Notes: generated by a model not told the origin, from the letters alone. 64,000 nt of DNA from Ginsengibacter sp963792025 (GCA_963792025.1 CAWBUS010000014.1:1-64000), one strand, 5' to 3'. Counted from the first letter of the stretch, positions 1 through 9,647 are shown. Program-made: numbers and translations.

Positions 1-1395
1 GGATTAAAAGGAGTATCCTTAGCCACTAAAGATGGTTATCCTGTACACGACGAAGAACCAAACTCTAAATGGTCCTCTGAAGGTTATAGGGTAGACATTG
101 ATATCACCTTGCTATCACCAATTATTACAAGAGAAGAATTAGCGCTGAAAAAGGAGGCAATTTCAAAATCTTTAGTGTCAGTTAAAAACAAACCATTTAA
201 TAATGTCGGGGGTGTCAATCAAGGTTATTTATATCAATTCTCAAAAGAAGCTGGAAAATTACTTCGAGATTCATATGGGAAGAAATTTGGCAATGAAATT
301 ATAGACAATTTTTTCGATCAAATTGACACAAAGGAAGAACCTTTAAAGAATAACAAAATGTTTAATTATAAGAACTTCCACACAAAAGCATCTACTTCAA
401 ACTTTTTTATAAACAAAGATCTTTGCCTTCGTTTTATTGCCTCACTTCTTACTAAGCCGTTTGTAATACTAACCGGCCTTTCGGGCTCCGGCAAAACAAA
501 ACTGGCTCAAGCATTTGCAATGTGGATTTGTGAGAATGAAAATCAATATTCCATTATCCCTGTTGGAGCCGACTGGACAAATAGAGAACCTCTACTTGGG
601 TTTGCTAATGCATTGAATGATGAGAGTTATGTTTTACCTGATAACGGAGCATTGAATCTGATGTTAGAAGCATCGAAGAATGAGAACAAAAGCAAACCCT
701 ACTTTCTAATCCTTGATGAAATGAACCTGAGCCATGTTGAGCGGTATTTCGCTGACTTTTTAAGTTTAATGGAATCTATGGACGGGAAGGGGATTTTATT
801 GCACGCTGGTAATGATAGAAAGGATAATAGCGGAAACCTCATTCCAAAAAATATTGTGCTTCCGAAGAACCTCTTTATAGTCGGCACAGTTAACATAGAT
901 GAAACCACCTACATGTTTAGCCCTAAAGTTCTTGACAGGGCAAATGTTATTGAATTCCGAGTTACTGCTGAAGAAATGGATATTTATTTAGATAATAATA
1001 AATCCCTAGACTTAAATGCTTTAATATATGATGGGTCAGAAATGAGTGAAGATTTCGTAAGCATTGCGAATAACACATCTTTGAAATCAGAAAATGTTGA
1101 TGAATTAAATAAAACGCTCATTACCTTTTTTAAAGAGCTTAAGAAAACAGGAGCCGAATTTGGTTATAGAAGTGCTGCAGAGATTTTAAGATTTACAGCG
1201 ATTGTAAATAACATTGAACCAAGTTGGTCAATGAATGAAATAATTGATGCGTCTATTATGCAAAAGTTATTACCCAAAGTGCATGGTTCAAGGCGAAAGC
1301 TGGAGCCAGTTTTAAAAACTCTTGGAAAACTTTGTTTGAGTAATCCTGAAAACATAGAAAATTATTTCTCTCCCGAAACCAAAAGATTTAGATAA
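1..1395 (+). CDS. McrB-like AAA+ ATPase (5' partial, 3' frameshift)
   Basis: The reading frame is open from base 1, so the N-terminus lies outside the window. Walker A is GLSGSGKT (about 475-498) and Walker B is LILDEMNLS (about 706-732), followed by ERYFADF and a TVNIDETT...VLDRA sensor region. This pattern belongs to the McrB/MrcB NTPase branch of type IV restriction systems, in which the ATPase drives a partner nuclease. The stop at 1393-1395 looks premature. If one A is removed from the A-run near 1378, the frame continues for about 36 residues (starting KDLDNNPEIKYPVSFEKI) to TAA 1490-1492, two bases before the nuclease ATG. I infer a one-base insertion, either a real mutation or a sequence error. 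The family call is firm; activity is doubtful. Confidence 0.8.
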   Translation, partial: GLKGVSLATKDGYPVHDEEPNSKWSSEGYRVDIDITLLSPIITREELALKKEAISKSLVSVKNKPFNNVGGVNQGYLYQFSKEAGKLLRDSYGKKFGNEIIDNFFDQIDTKEEPLKNNKMFNYKNFHTKASTSNFFINKDLCLRFIASLLTKPFVILTGLSGSGKTKLAQAFAMWICENENQYSIIPVGADWTNREPLLGFANALNDESYVLPDNGALNLMLEASKNENKSKPYFLILDEMNLSHVERYFADFLSLMESMDGKGILLHAGNDRKDNSGNLIPKNIVLPKNLFIVGTVNIDETTYMFSPKVLDRANVIEFRVTAEEMDIYLDNNKSLDLNALIYDGSEMSEDFVSIANNTSLKSENVDELNKTLITFFKELKKTGAEFGYRSAAEILRFTAIVNNIEPSWSMNEIIDASIMQKLLPKVHGSRRKLEPVLKTLGKLCLSNPENIENYFSPETKRFR

Positions 1396-1494
1396 CAACC
1401 CCGAAATAAAATATCCAGTATCGTTTGAGAAAATTTTAAGAATGAATCAAGGGCTCATCAATAATGGTTTTACAAGTTATGCCGAAGCGTAAGC

Positions 1495-3345
1495 ATGTCT
1501 GAAAATAAAAAAGTCATACCAGTTGCTTTAATCAATAAAACAGTTGAACTAATTGTCTTTGGAGAAGTAAATAAAAGTATTGAGCCAACAATTATTGAAA
1601 AATCAGACGCAATTGAAAACGGCGAAGCAACTTTTCAAATAAAAGAAGGTTGCTTTTACGAATATAAAATTGACGATGGGTACTCTTTAGAAACTTTCGG
1701 ATATTATAAGCCAATCAAAAGTCAATCATTCTTCCGGTCGCATTTCGCCAAACATTTATGTCGGCACGCTTCCTATAAATATTTTAGAATCTGCAACTAA
1801 TATTAAATGTGGTGAGGTAAAACTTGAAGTTCAATCTGTAAAAACCAATTATAGAGAAGACTATCGATTTATGCTTGAGGAAATGACCGATAAGTGTACT
1901 GATTTGTTATTGCAACACAATTCTCCTGTAACTCAAAATCTTGAGGTAAATGAAAACGTGGATTCTAAAACATTGTATCAACGATTTGCCTTTATTAAAT
2001 CTATTATCGATTCAGAAGAATTTAATGATTCTATTCAAAAAATACTTTCAGCTCCAGTAACAAGATGGAAAGAGAGCGACACAATTAAGGATATTAGAAG
2101 TGTAAGAAGAGTGAACAATAGTACGCTTCGACAAATCGGAAGCGCTACTAATCGCATTAAATTACCACTCAATCATTCTTTTAAAAAAATGATGGATTCT
2201 GTACCATCAAGATTAAGAGTAAATCACAAAACAGAAACGATTGATACACCGGAGAACCGGTTTATCAAACATGCATTGTTTTCTTTTCAGTCTTTTTGTG
2301 CCGATATCAGAACCAAAGCTAAGGATAACGATCGTATGAAACTCGAAGCTGAATTATTGGTAGACAAACTGGAGCAGTATCTAAGCCATTCTGTTTTTAA
2401 AGAACTTTCCTTGCTCACAACTTTACCATTAAATAGCCCTGTATTACAACGTAAAGAGGGATATCGAAACATCTTAAGATTCTGGTTGAGATTTGACCTT
2501 GCCGCTAAATTGGTTTGGCATGGAGGCGATGATGTTTATAGCGGAAACAAAAAAGATGTGGCCGTACTATACGAATACTGGATGTTCTTTAAATTGTTGG
2601 AAATAGTAAGGGAGGTATTTAGGATTGAACCAAAAAGTGTTGAAGAATTGATAAAACCTACAAACGATGGGCTCGGTTTACAATTAAAACAAGGACATTA
2701 TTTGCCAGTTAATGGGGTTTATCAAGGGGAAACCCGACAATTGAATGTTCAGTTCAGTTACAATAAAACTTTTAGCGGAGATAATAATTATCCTGAAGGT
2801 GGCAGCTGGACCAGAAGTATGAGACCCGATTATACATTAAGAATCTGGCCCTTTGGTATTTCTTCCAAAGAAGCAGAGAAAGAAGAACTTATTGTTCATG
2901 TACATTTTGATGCAAAATATAAAGTTGAAAACCTTGCTGAAATACTGGGCAATGAATCTGATTTATTAACAGAAAAAGAAGAACAAAACAAGGGTACCTA
3001 TAAATGGGCCGACCTTCTTAAAATGCATACTTATAAAGATGCCATAAGAAGAACAGCCGGTGCTTATATTTTGTATCCAGGCACAGATAGCCGATATACC
3101 AAATTTGGATTCCATGAAATAATACCGGGCCTGGGAGCATTTTCAATAAGACCTTCCGCACTCAATAACGGTACCGAAGAATTGAAAAGATTTTTAAATG
3201 AAATTATTGTTCATTTTCTAAACAGGGCTTCACAAAGAGAAAAATGTCTTTACACAATTATGAAACTCATAAGGACGATCACATTAATGAAGTAAACGAA
3301 GCGCTACCTGAACCGTTTGGCAAAAACAGGGCTTTATTACCTGAC
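1495..3345 (+). pseudogene. McrC-like DUF2357/DUF524 PD-(D/E)XK nuclease, frameshifted and truncated
   Basis: This is the nuclease partner of the upstream McrB-like ATPase. Frame 1 runs from ATG 1495. At about 1733 the homologous reading moves to frame 2 (SGRISPNIYVGTLP...), consistent with one extra T in the TTCTTCC stretch, and stays open to 3295. At about 3244 one missing A in an A-run moves it to frame 1 (MSLHNYETHKDDHINEVNEA...), which I read as the normal continuation, until the IS21 end cuts it after LLPD. The PD-(D/E)XK core is RPDY (about 2822) with FDAKYK (about 2907). The C-terminal domain is lost. With two frameshifts and an IS truncation, a working product is unlikely. A separate overlapping ORF starting at ATG 3244 is a less likely reading. 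Confidence 0.75.
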
Positions 3346-3358
3346 TGTAAATACCGGC

Positions 3359-3396
3359 TAAACTGACCCCCCTCGGCCATTTCAAATTGACCCCCT
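3359..3396. repeat. IS21 left-end repeats
   Basis: Two copies of an A-C/T-TGACCCCC motif stand here: AAACTGACCCCC near 3360 and AAATTGACCCCC near 3385. They mirror the right-end cluster and are likely transposase (IstA) binding sites. Confidence 0.7.
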
Positions 3397-3511
3397 AAAA
3401 AACGATTTCAAAAAGGTCCCGAAAAATACCTGCTAAAGAGGTACTTAAAAAAGAGGTAAAGAACTGTTGTTTGGTAGCATAAAATTAGTGATTAATTTTT
3501 GCCCGTTAGTT

Positions 3512-4303
3512 TTATAAAAATGATTCTATTATTTCTGTATTAGCTTTTTGTTTTTTTCTTAAAGATTCACCATAGAGTTCTATTCGTATTGATTGGTGAA
3601 CGATTCTATCCAGTATAGCATCGGCAAGTGTTTTTTCGCCTATTACTTCATGCCATTTTTTTACGGGTACCTGTGCCGTTATGATGGTGGAACGTTTACC
3701 GTGACGGTCTTCTATGATATCTAAAAGTAAAGCCCTGCTGCCGGTATCAAAGGGTTGAACACCAAAATCATCTAATATTAAAGCGTCCTGTTTTTCTATT
3801 TTTGATAACTCTTTTAGATGTGCACCATCGGCTTTTGCCATTTTTAAATGAGACATAAGCTTTGCAGTATTGGTGTATAAAACCTTATACCCCAACAAAC
3901 AGGCCTGCTGGCCAAGAGCAGATGCCAAAAAGCTTTTTCCCGTACCTGTGCTGCCTGTAATAAAAAGGTCTTCTCCTTTTTTTATAAAATCACAAGTGGA
4001 TAAACGCTGTACCTGGTTTTTATCCAGGCCCCGGTTTTCAGAATAATCTAATTGTTCTATACTGGCACTGTAGCGGAAGTTGGCGTTCTTAAGCCCTCTT
4101 TGCAGCGCACGGTACTGCCTGTCATCCCACTCACTTTGTATTAAGTGGTGTACCAGTTCGTCATTGGTGAAGGTTTGAGTCTGGTCAGCTTCAATACAGG
4201 ATTTAAATGACTGATGCATTCCCAGGAGCCGCATGCGGCTCATCTTTTCTAAACTTTCTTTGTTCATTGTTTTGATTTTTATTTGATGAAGAATAGTTGC
4301 CAT
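3512..4303 (-). CDS. istB: IS21 family helper ATPase IstB
   Basis: The AAA+ helper of IS21 transposition binds ATP and delivers target DNA to IstA. It has an N-terminal EKMSRMRLLGM segment, Walker A GSTGTGKS and Walker B ALILDDFG, and the usual length of about 250-263 residues. The frame opens at ATG 4303, 17 bp after the istA stop. An internal ATG at 4267 (MNKESLEKM) fits the family N-terminus better and may be the real start. The gene is intact, so the element may still be mobile. Confidence 0.93.
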   Translation of the reverse strand: MATILHQIKIKTMNKESLEKMSRMRLLGMHQSFKSCIEADQTQTFTNDELVHHLIQSEWDDRQYRALQRGLKNANFRYSASIEQLDYSENRGLDKNQVQRLSTCDFIKKGEDLFITGSTGTGKSFLASALGQQACLLGYKVLYTNTAKLMSHLKMAKADGAHLKELSKIEKQDALILDDFGVQPFDTGSRALLLDIIEDRHGKRSTIITAQVPVKKWHEVIGEKTLADAILDRIVHQSIRIELYGESLRKKQKANTEIIESFL

Positions 4304-4320
4304 TTTTTATTCCTTGCGTT

Positions 4321-5877
4321 TTATTGATAATAATCTTCCCCACGGATATTGTCGTGTAGTGGCATGTTGTTTTCATTGCCGGAGGCTTGCTGCTCTTCGT
4401 CTAATGGAATAAAATCTGATTTTGATTTTAATATGCGTTCGATAATACCAAAGTTGTACACGTTAAAACTGTCGGCTCGTTTACAGGCGTTAATAAGCCT
4501 TGTTTCCCCAACCCGCTTTTTGTAATTAATAATCCCAAGGCAAGCCCTGTAATTTTTTTCGGGATACTCGTTTCGGGATAATACTTTTTTGATGTACTCC
4601 ATTACCGCTTCACCAATAAGGGCACCATCAGCAATAAATTTTTCAGGGTTCCACTCTGTAGGATATTTATGCCAGGAAGCAAGGTGGTCTTCATTTTGTG
4701 TGTATTTTTCTTTACCAAAGGAACGAACATGAACTGCAATCAACTCATGTTCACTGAAGGCTTCCACTTTTATACGGTTGTACATCAGCTTCACCTTTTT
4801 ACCAATAAATTTATAAGGGACACTGTAGTAGCGATGGTCTACCGTTACAAAGCCGGTTTTTCCAACCGTTGCTATTTTAGTGGTCATCGGGTCGTATGGA
4901 TATTTATTCAGCGGCTTCAAAGCATTTTTTTCCAACGCTTCAAACTGTTGCATTCTGCTATAATCACACCCCGTAAGTAAGGTACTGTTATGGGCTTCTA
5001 AATAAAAAAGAATATCCAGGTTCAGCGTTTCTAAACTGGCATATACCTTTTGGTCTATTTTAGTAAAGATGCTGGTGTAGATTATTTTTACAGCGCCTTC
5101 CACCAGTGCTTTGTCTTTAGGCTTATAAGCCCTTGCAGGAAAAACATAGGTGTTGTAATGGGCAGCAAATGCAGCAAAGCTATCGTTGAGTTCAGCTTCA
5201 TAGCGACTGGCTTTCTTTACCGCTGATTTTAAATTGTCCGGTATAATGACTTCGGGTACACCACCATAAAAATGCAATGCAGCTTCGCAGGCACCTATAA
5301 AATCTTCTTTCTTTTGTGAAGCTACGGCCCTTACATAAGTGAGCTGGCTACAGCCAAGAATGGCTACGAAGACTTCAACATCCTGCACTTCACCTGTTTG
5401 TTTATCTACTACCTGTAACTTCTTTCCGGTAAAATCAATAAAGAGTTTGTCGCCAACCTTATGTGGTACACGCATGGAGGGCTTACTCATGCCCATGTAA
5501 GCGTTTAGGCGTACCAGAAAGGCAGAGTGTTTATATCCTTCAGGGCATTGACTGATATAATCGGCATAAACCATTTGTTTGGTAATACCTCGCTTTTTCA
5601 ATCTGCCTGCCAGCTCTGGTAACAGAACTTCTAAATCTACTACGCGGCTACTGATTGTTTTTGGTTTTTCTATTAAAAATGCACCGGCGAGTTGCTTATC
5701 ACTCATAGCATCCACACGCTCAATGGTAAGCCGCAGTTCCACAAAAAGTAACAAGTACTTCTTAATAGTATTGCGTGCAATACCTGTTGTCTTGCTGATA
5801 AACTTACTGCCCCGGCCATCTGCATAAAGTCGTAATACCTGTCTGATTTTAAACATATCAATTGTTTTGTTGGACAT
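4321..5877 (-). CDS. istA: IS21 family transposase IstA
   Basis: A DDE-type transposase that cuts and joins the IS ends. The N-terminus has an HTH that reads through ITGIARNTIKKYL. The RNase H-like core shows D in LFIDFTG, D in VIIPDNLKSAV and E in KALVEGAV, in the usual order and spacing. The length of 518 residues is normal for IstA. istB follows on the same strand. The roughly 150 bp upstream of the start holds the right-end repeats and probably the promoter. No truncation is seen. Confidence 0.95.
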   Translation of the reverse strand: MSNKTIDMFKIRQVLRLYADGRGSKFISKTTGIARNTIKKYLLLFVELRLTIERVDAMSDKQLAGAFLIEKPKTISSRVVDLEVLLPELAGRLKKRGITKQMVYADYISQCPEGYKHSAFLVRLNAYMGMSKPSMRVPHKVGDKLFIDFTGKKLQVVDKQTGEVQDVEVFVAILGCSQLTYVRAVASQKKEDFIGACEAALHFYGGVPEVIIPDNLKSAVKKASRYEAELNDSFAAFAAHYNTYVFPARAYKPKDKALVEGAVKIIYTSIFTKIDQKVYASLETLNLDILFYLEAHNSTLLTGCDYSRMQQFEALEKNALKPLNKYPYDPMTTKIATVGKTGFVTVDHRYYSVPYKFIGKKVKLMYNRIKVEAFSEHELIAVHVRSFGKEKYTQNEDHLASWHKYPTEWNPEKFIADGALIGEAVMEYIKKVLSRNEYPEKNYRACLGIINYKKRVGETRLINACKRADSFNVYNFGIIERILKSKSDFIPLDEEQQASGNENNMPLHDNIRGEDYYQ

Positions 5878-5955
5878 AATTTATCGCTGGTTTGTTTTGC
5901 TTAAAACAACCGATTATTATGCTACCAAAACAACTGTTCTTTTATCCCTTTTTTC

Positions 5956-6041
5956 GGGGGGTCAATTTGAGCCGGAATCAGGGGGTCAATTTGAAATGGC
6001 CGAAGGGGGTTAGTTTCATTTGGCGGGAGGGGGTCAGTTTA
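5956..6041. repeat. IS21 right-end multiple repeats
   Basis: Four copies of a GGGGGTYARTTT motif at about 5957, 5981, 6005 and 6029, spaced about 24 bp apart. Asymmetric multiple terminal repeats are a hallmark of IS21 ends and likely bind IstA. Confidence 0.8.
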
Positions 6042-6056
6042 CGTGGATTTTCCACA

Positions 6057-6306
6057 GACAAACAGCGTGACAACTTTAGCAGCAATTCAGACATTGCGGA
6101 TGACGCACAAAAAACTGATATAAGAAAATGGACACACGAAAAATATGATGAACAAAAACAAATGAGTGTCAGGCTCCGTAATGTTCTATGCGAAAATGCC
6201 CGCCGCCTGGGTTACCTGGAATACATCGATAAACTGATCTTTTTTGGGATGCCGCAATGCCGGCGAGAAAATATGGCAGGAGTTTGTAACGATAAGAGGT
6301 TATTAA
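6057..6306 (+). pseudogene. Truncated copy of the C-terminal half of the gene at 17222
   Basis: Immediately after the IS21 end the DNA matches the 3' half of the hypothetical gene at 17222-17746, starting at its residues DKQRDNFSSNS. The protein similarity continues through EKYDEQKQMSVRL and LGYLEYIDK, then is disrupted by indels near 6235. The 5' half is missing, and the IS end is the breakpoint. Similarity continues past the stop into the same downstream palindromic repeat (about 6318), so the source segment included the 3' flank. Function is unknown for both copies. Confidence 0.8.
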
Positions 6307-6317
6307 ATCGTGAAGCG

Positions 6318-6870
6318 ACGGGGTTTTGCGGCACACGCCTGGAGTTTAAAGTAATATTTCCCTTTCTATTACAAGCTCACATCAACTGCCGTGAGAGCCA
6401 GCAGTTGCAAATGGATATACTTATCATCAATACAAAAATGGGCTTTATAAAATAATTTTTAACGGGTTGCAACTATTATAGGATGAGCAGAGATGCGTAT
6501 ATGCCTGCGGGTGTTATGAGTGCGTGCTATGTGTAGGGTAACAGTGGGATAACCAGTTTCCTGGTGTATGCAATAAAGAAGACCGGATAGAAATCCAGTC
6601 CCGTTTTAAAATCCAATATCCTATGAAAAACCGACTAACTAAACTATATATTATTTTTTAATATGTCTAATAAAACAGCATCTATTTTTAGTAAATTCTA
6701 CTAAAAAATAGAAGATACACTACGGGTGATTAACAGATTTTGGATTAAGAATTGATACATTTTTTCAAAATATTATTCCTGGAAAAACCCATGTTAAACC
6801 CAACACTTACCTTGGGTTTTTTGTTTGGGCAGAAGGATACTAATCTGGAGAATGAGTTTTCTAACATAAT
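6318..6870. other. Degenerate intergenic stretch with repeat fragments
   Basis: No gene is supported here. It holds a fragment of palindromic repeat family B (about 6318-6360), the start of repeat family A (about 6372-6405, CTCACATCAACTGCCGTGAG) and a remnant of the ORF tail seen at 16895-17071 (about 6465-6540). It also holds an AT-rich hairpin at 6682-6711 (arms CTATTTTTAGTA, loop AATTC, one bulged A). The order of these pieces differs from that at 16.9-17.8 kb. Confidence 0.6.
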
Positions 6871-6871
6871 G

Positions 6872-7513
6872 CCTTGGTTCGTGGCACACGAAACAATTTT
6901 TTCCATTCTTAAGTTGGGATTCGTAAATTACAGTATGCCAGATTCAAAGAAAGGCAGTATTCCGAAATTGATAGAACTTATTTTTTTACAGCTACTATTC
7001 ACCAATGGCTGCCATTATTGAGTTCTAAAGAAAATAAAGAACTTATTATTAATTAGGGTTTAAAAGAGCTGTCAGACAGAGATTTAATAAAGGTATATTC
7101 ATTTGTCATTATGCCAAATCATGTTCATTTAATTTGGCAGCAACTTCAGGAAAAATGGAAAGGAAACAGCTCAGGGAAGTAATTTTTAAAATATACGGCA
7201 CACGAATTTCTAAAAACATTAAAACAAAATGGCACATCAAAACTCTATGAGGTAATGCAGCAAATAAAAAGCATGAAATCTGGCAGAGAGATTCTTTGAG
7301 TATAGAAATAAGTACAAGAGACTTTGCAAAGCAAAAGATAGATTACATTCACTTTAATCCTGTCAGTGGTAAGTGGAATCTTGCCAAAGATTATTTGGAA
7401 TATTATTTTTCATCTGCGAGATTTCATGAAACAGGTGTGGATGAATTTGGGTTTTTAAATAACCTGTTTCATGGGGATGGATAGAGATCTGTTTCGTGTG
7501 CCACGAACCAAGG
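6872..7513. repeat. Perfect 24-bp inverted repeats flanking a transposase remnant
   Basis: The left arm at 6872-6895 (begins CCTTGGTTCGTGGCACACG) is exactly inverted at 7490-7513. The core GGTTCGTG/CACGAACC is itself palindromic and resembles the palindromes at 27570 and 31308. The arms enclose the REP-associated transposase pseudogene, as expected for a RAYT/REP unit. Confidence 0.85.
6914..7480 (+). pseudogene. REP-associated tyrosine transposase (Y1/HUH, IS200-like) remnant
   Basis: One frame from about 6914 reads RKLQYARFKERQYSEIDRTY, then TYFFTATIHQWLPLL, KELSDRDLIKVYSF and the HUH signature MPNHVHLIW (about 7107-7136). It contains an in-frame TAG at 7054-7056. Frameshifts after 7160 lead into AANKKHEIWQRDSL and then DFAKQKIDYIHFNPVSGKWN (to about 7480). 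These match the RAYT family common in Bacteroidota, single-strand DNA transposases that act on REP hairpins. The premature stop and at least two frameshifts make it inactive. Confidence 0.85.
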
Positions 7514-7611
7514 CTGAGGTAAAAGTTTCCTTAAACGTCGGGGTTTCACGGCAGGTATTTAAAAAGGTAGAGTTAGTATTGTGAATGGCCCTGTACAAAG
7601 TATATAAGGAA

Positions 7612-8268
7612 TTACTCCACTTTAAAAGCAAATATTTGTTTTCTATCTATACCTACTCCTATATAGCTATCTCTGCCATTCACTGATTTGTCTTCAATAG
7701 ATTGCCAAATGTCGCTGTTGCAGTCGGGCAAATCAAAGGTGAAAGAAAAGGTGGAGGGCAAAACAATCTTTTTATCAGGACAGGGAGTTACCATGGCCAG
7801 CGGATCAAGTGCGAATACCCCGGTTTTTTTGAGCACAAAACCTGCTTTAAAAAAATAAGGTCCGTTGCCACAATCGGTACGGAAGGTCAATACATCTCTT
7901 GGAGCTACTATTGGCCCAAAACTTACCTCCAATCCATTTTCAACGGTTACTTCTGCATAATCTTCCAGATTAAATTCTGCAGGATATTCCCTGATGAGAT
8001 CAAAATCCACAGTAAGAAAAGTGGTGTCTGTTGAGAGGTTGCTGCCACTCAATTCATCATAAAGTGTTTTATCTGTGGTTTGAAATTGAACCCAGATAGT
8101 ATCATTTAAGGCATACACTTTTTTGAATGGCGTTAAGGTAACTTTTTCGGCGTAGGAATATACAGGAATTACCATTGGTGTGGCGTGATATTCCTTTCGG
8201 CATTGCACGCCCATGGTTATTAACGCAATTCCCGCAAGGGTAAATATTAGCAAATAGGTTTTGGTCAT
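7612..8268 (-). CDS. Hypothetical secreted protein
   Basis: The start is placed at ATG 8268 because the protein then begins with a signal-peptide-like stretch (MTKTYLLIFTLAGIALITMG). A Cys follows (GVQC) that could be a weak lipobox. The remainder (about 218 residues in all) is polar with no membrane segment and several Cys. A longer in-frame reading to 8397 adds 43 residues without signal character and is not preferred. I do not recognise the family. It lies downstream of, and on the same strand as, the 8-TM/caspase pair, but a degenerate repeat separates them, so co-transcription is unclear. Confidence 0.7.
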   Translation of the reverse strand: MTKTYLLIFTLAGIALITMGVQCRKEYHATPMVIPVYSYAEKVTLTPFKKVYALNDTIWVQFQTTDKTLYDELSGSNLSTDTTFLTVDFDLIREYPAEFNLEDYAEVTVENGLEVSFGPIVAPRDVLTFRTDCGNGPYFFKAGFVLKKTGVFALDPLAMVTPCPDKKIVLPSTFSFTFDLPDCNSDIWQSIEDKSVNGRDSYIGVGIDRKQIFAFKVE

Positions 8269-8395
8269 CCCCAATGTTTTATAGGTTGTTTGTGGGAAAC
8301 TGTTTTGTAATATAGCGAAATTAATCCTCTTTCCAGGTTCGTGTCTACGAATCATTTTCAGCCAACTTCGGTCTTCCCATTCTCTAAAAGCCCAC

Positions 8396-8607
8396 ATTAT
8401 CTGGCCGTGAGAGCCAGCGTCTGGTTTTCGACCAACGCTCTGCCAGCTTATTTTCGCCTTTCTTCATTAAATTCGCCCGTTAATGCGATTTCCAAAAAAC
8501 GCTTTCAAAATCGTTTACCCATCTCAGTTATGCAATAAAGTTTTCAATACCAAAACTCCACAATACCTTAAAACAGCAGCAGGAAACAAAAAATATAGCC
8601 GGTGCAA
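8396..8607 (+). repeat. Dispersed repeat family A, copy 1 (degenerate gene tail)
   Basis: Similar to 11305-11560, where the minus strand encodes the end of a small membrane protein. Read on the minus strand here it gives SRLYFLFPAAVLRYCGVLVL then KTLLHN and in-frame stops, so this is a dead copy of that gene's 3' end plus flank. Confidence 0.75.
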
Positions 8608-8621
8608 ATTAATGCGGTTTA

Positions 8622-9647
8622 TTACGTCACCAGTACTGAAGTGAGATAATTGTAATAAGCAATGGCTGTTATACCTGAGATAATTAATGTGCTCAAAAGC
8701 TCTCCGTTAGTAATTTTGAAATATTGCATTGTTTTCTTTTGGAACATGAATATGGAGAAAGCTCCAAAAACTATCACAACCATACAGGCAACCGGAACAG
8801 AAAAATTTATCCCACGGGAGTAATAGCTGCCACGCATGAGTATCATCCACAGTGACGCCGCAATTTGGATAATAGTAGTAAAAAGTGAAAGTATCCATCC
8901 CACTTTGCGTATTGTTACAAACAGGAATACCTGCAAGGGAATCAGCAACAAAAAAGCAGCCTGCTGTATATTAAAACAGACCGGGCATGAGGAGCAATTA
9001 AAAACATTGCGTAAACTCCTGTCCATTGCAGGCAGCCATACTATATAATACAGAGCGAAGATACCGCAAAAAAAATAGCTCCAGATCTTGAAAGCCGCCG
9101 GCTTTGATACAGGAATGTCTTCTTTTTGTTGACTGGTAGCCTTATTTACCACGTTATTGATTACATCAATTAAGCCTATAAAATACCCGGCAAACAAAGC
9201 CGCAAATATAGTAACCCTAAAAAAATAAGTTTCATCGCGATCTATTGCTTTCGCACCCAGATCGGCCAGCAAAACAAGTATCGCGACATAAAAAATGCAC
9301 AAAGGGTAAATCCATTTTCTTTTCAATGAGGGGTTTACATAAAAAAGCCCGGTGCCAAAAAGCAACAGGTGAATAATCGCTGCCACGTACCATAGCTTTT
9401 GCTTTCCTTCTTTTTTCTGCAAATTGTCCGGCTTTTCCTTTTGGTCACCAGGGATGGTTATTTCTTCCCTGTCCGGTTGAATTTGTTTCCTTATCGGTTC
9501 TATCTTTCGCTGCGGCTCTTCCTTTTTTTCATCACCAGCTTCCGGCTTTATTGCTGCTCCTTTTTTTTCTTCTGCAATTTTCTGGGCTTCTTTTACTTCA
9601 CCGGTTTTATTGCCCGGGAACTTCTGAAAATTGTTTCCATATTTCAA
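8622..9647 (-). CDS. Eight-TM membrane protein with charged N-terminus, overlapping the caspase gene
   Basis: A 341-residue protein. Residues 1 to about 85 are charged and rich in K/E/Q/P. Eight hydrophobic segments follow, beginning WYVAAIIHLLLFGTGLFYV, WIYPLCIFYVAILVLLADL and FFRVTIFAALFAGYFIGLI, and ending LLSTLIISGITAIAYY. A CSSCPVC motif lies between segments 4 and 5. The ATG (9647) is inside the last 41 bp of the upstream caspase-like gene in another frame, so translation is probably coupled; a frameshift that split one original protein is also possible. I do not recognise the family. Context suggests it is the membrane partner or target of the caspase-like protein. Confidence 0.75.
   Translation of the reverse strand: MKYGNNFQKFPGNKTGEVKEAQKIAEEKKGAAIKPEAGDEKKEEPQRKIEPIRKQIQPDREEITIPGDQKEKPDNLQKKEGKQKLWYVAAIIHLLLFGTGLFYVNPSLKRKWIYPLCIFYVAILVLLADLGAKAIDRDETYFFRVTIFAALFAGYFIGLIDVINNVVNKATSQQKEDIPVSKPAAFKIWSYFFCGIFALYYIVWLPAMDRSLRNVFNCSSCPVCFNIQQAAFLLLIPLQVFLFVTIRKVGWILSLFTTIIQIAASLWMILMRGSYYSRGINFSVPVACMVVIVFGAFSIFMFQKKTMQYFKITNGELLSTLIISGITAIAYYNYLTSVLVT

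Larger units (their letters stand above)
3346..6056 (-). mobile_element. IS21-family insertion sequence
   Basis: A complete two-gene IS21-type element with istA then istB on the minus strand. Both ends carry TAAACTGACCCCC (3359-3371, inverted at 6029-6041). Just outside, TGTAAAT at 3346 and the inverted TGTGGAAAA ending at 6056 suggest the true termini begin TGT. The flanks share only GAC, shorter than the 4-8 bp duplication usual for IS21. The flanks come from different genes: the McrC-like nuclease on the left and a copy of the gene at 17222 on the right. The exact termini are uncertain by about 15 bp. Confidence 0.85.

Noticed and set aside
3244..3345. Separate small gene overlapping the end of the McrC-like nuclease
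   Set aside because: The A-run at the junction and the continuing family-like sequence make a one-base frameshift within the same gene more likely, though not certain.
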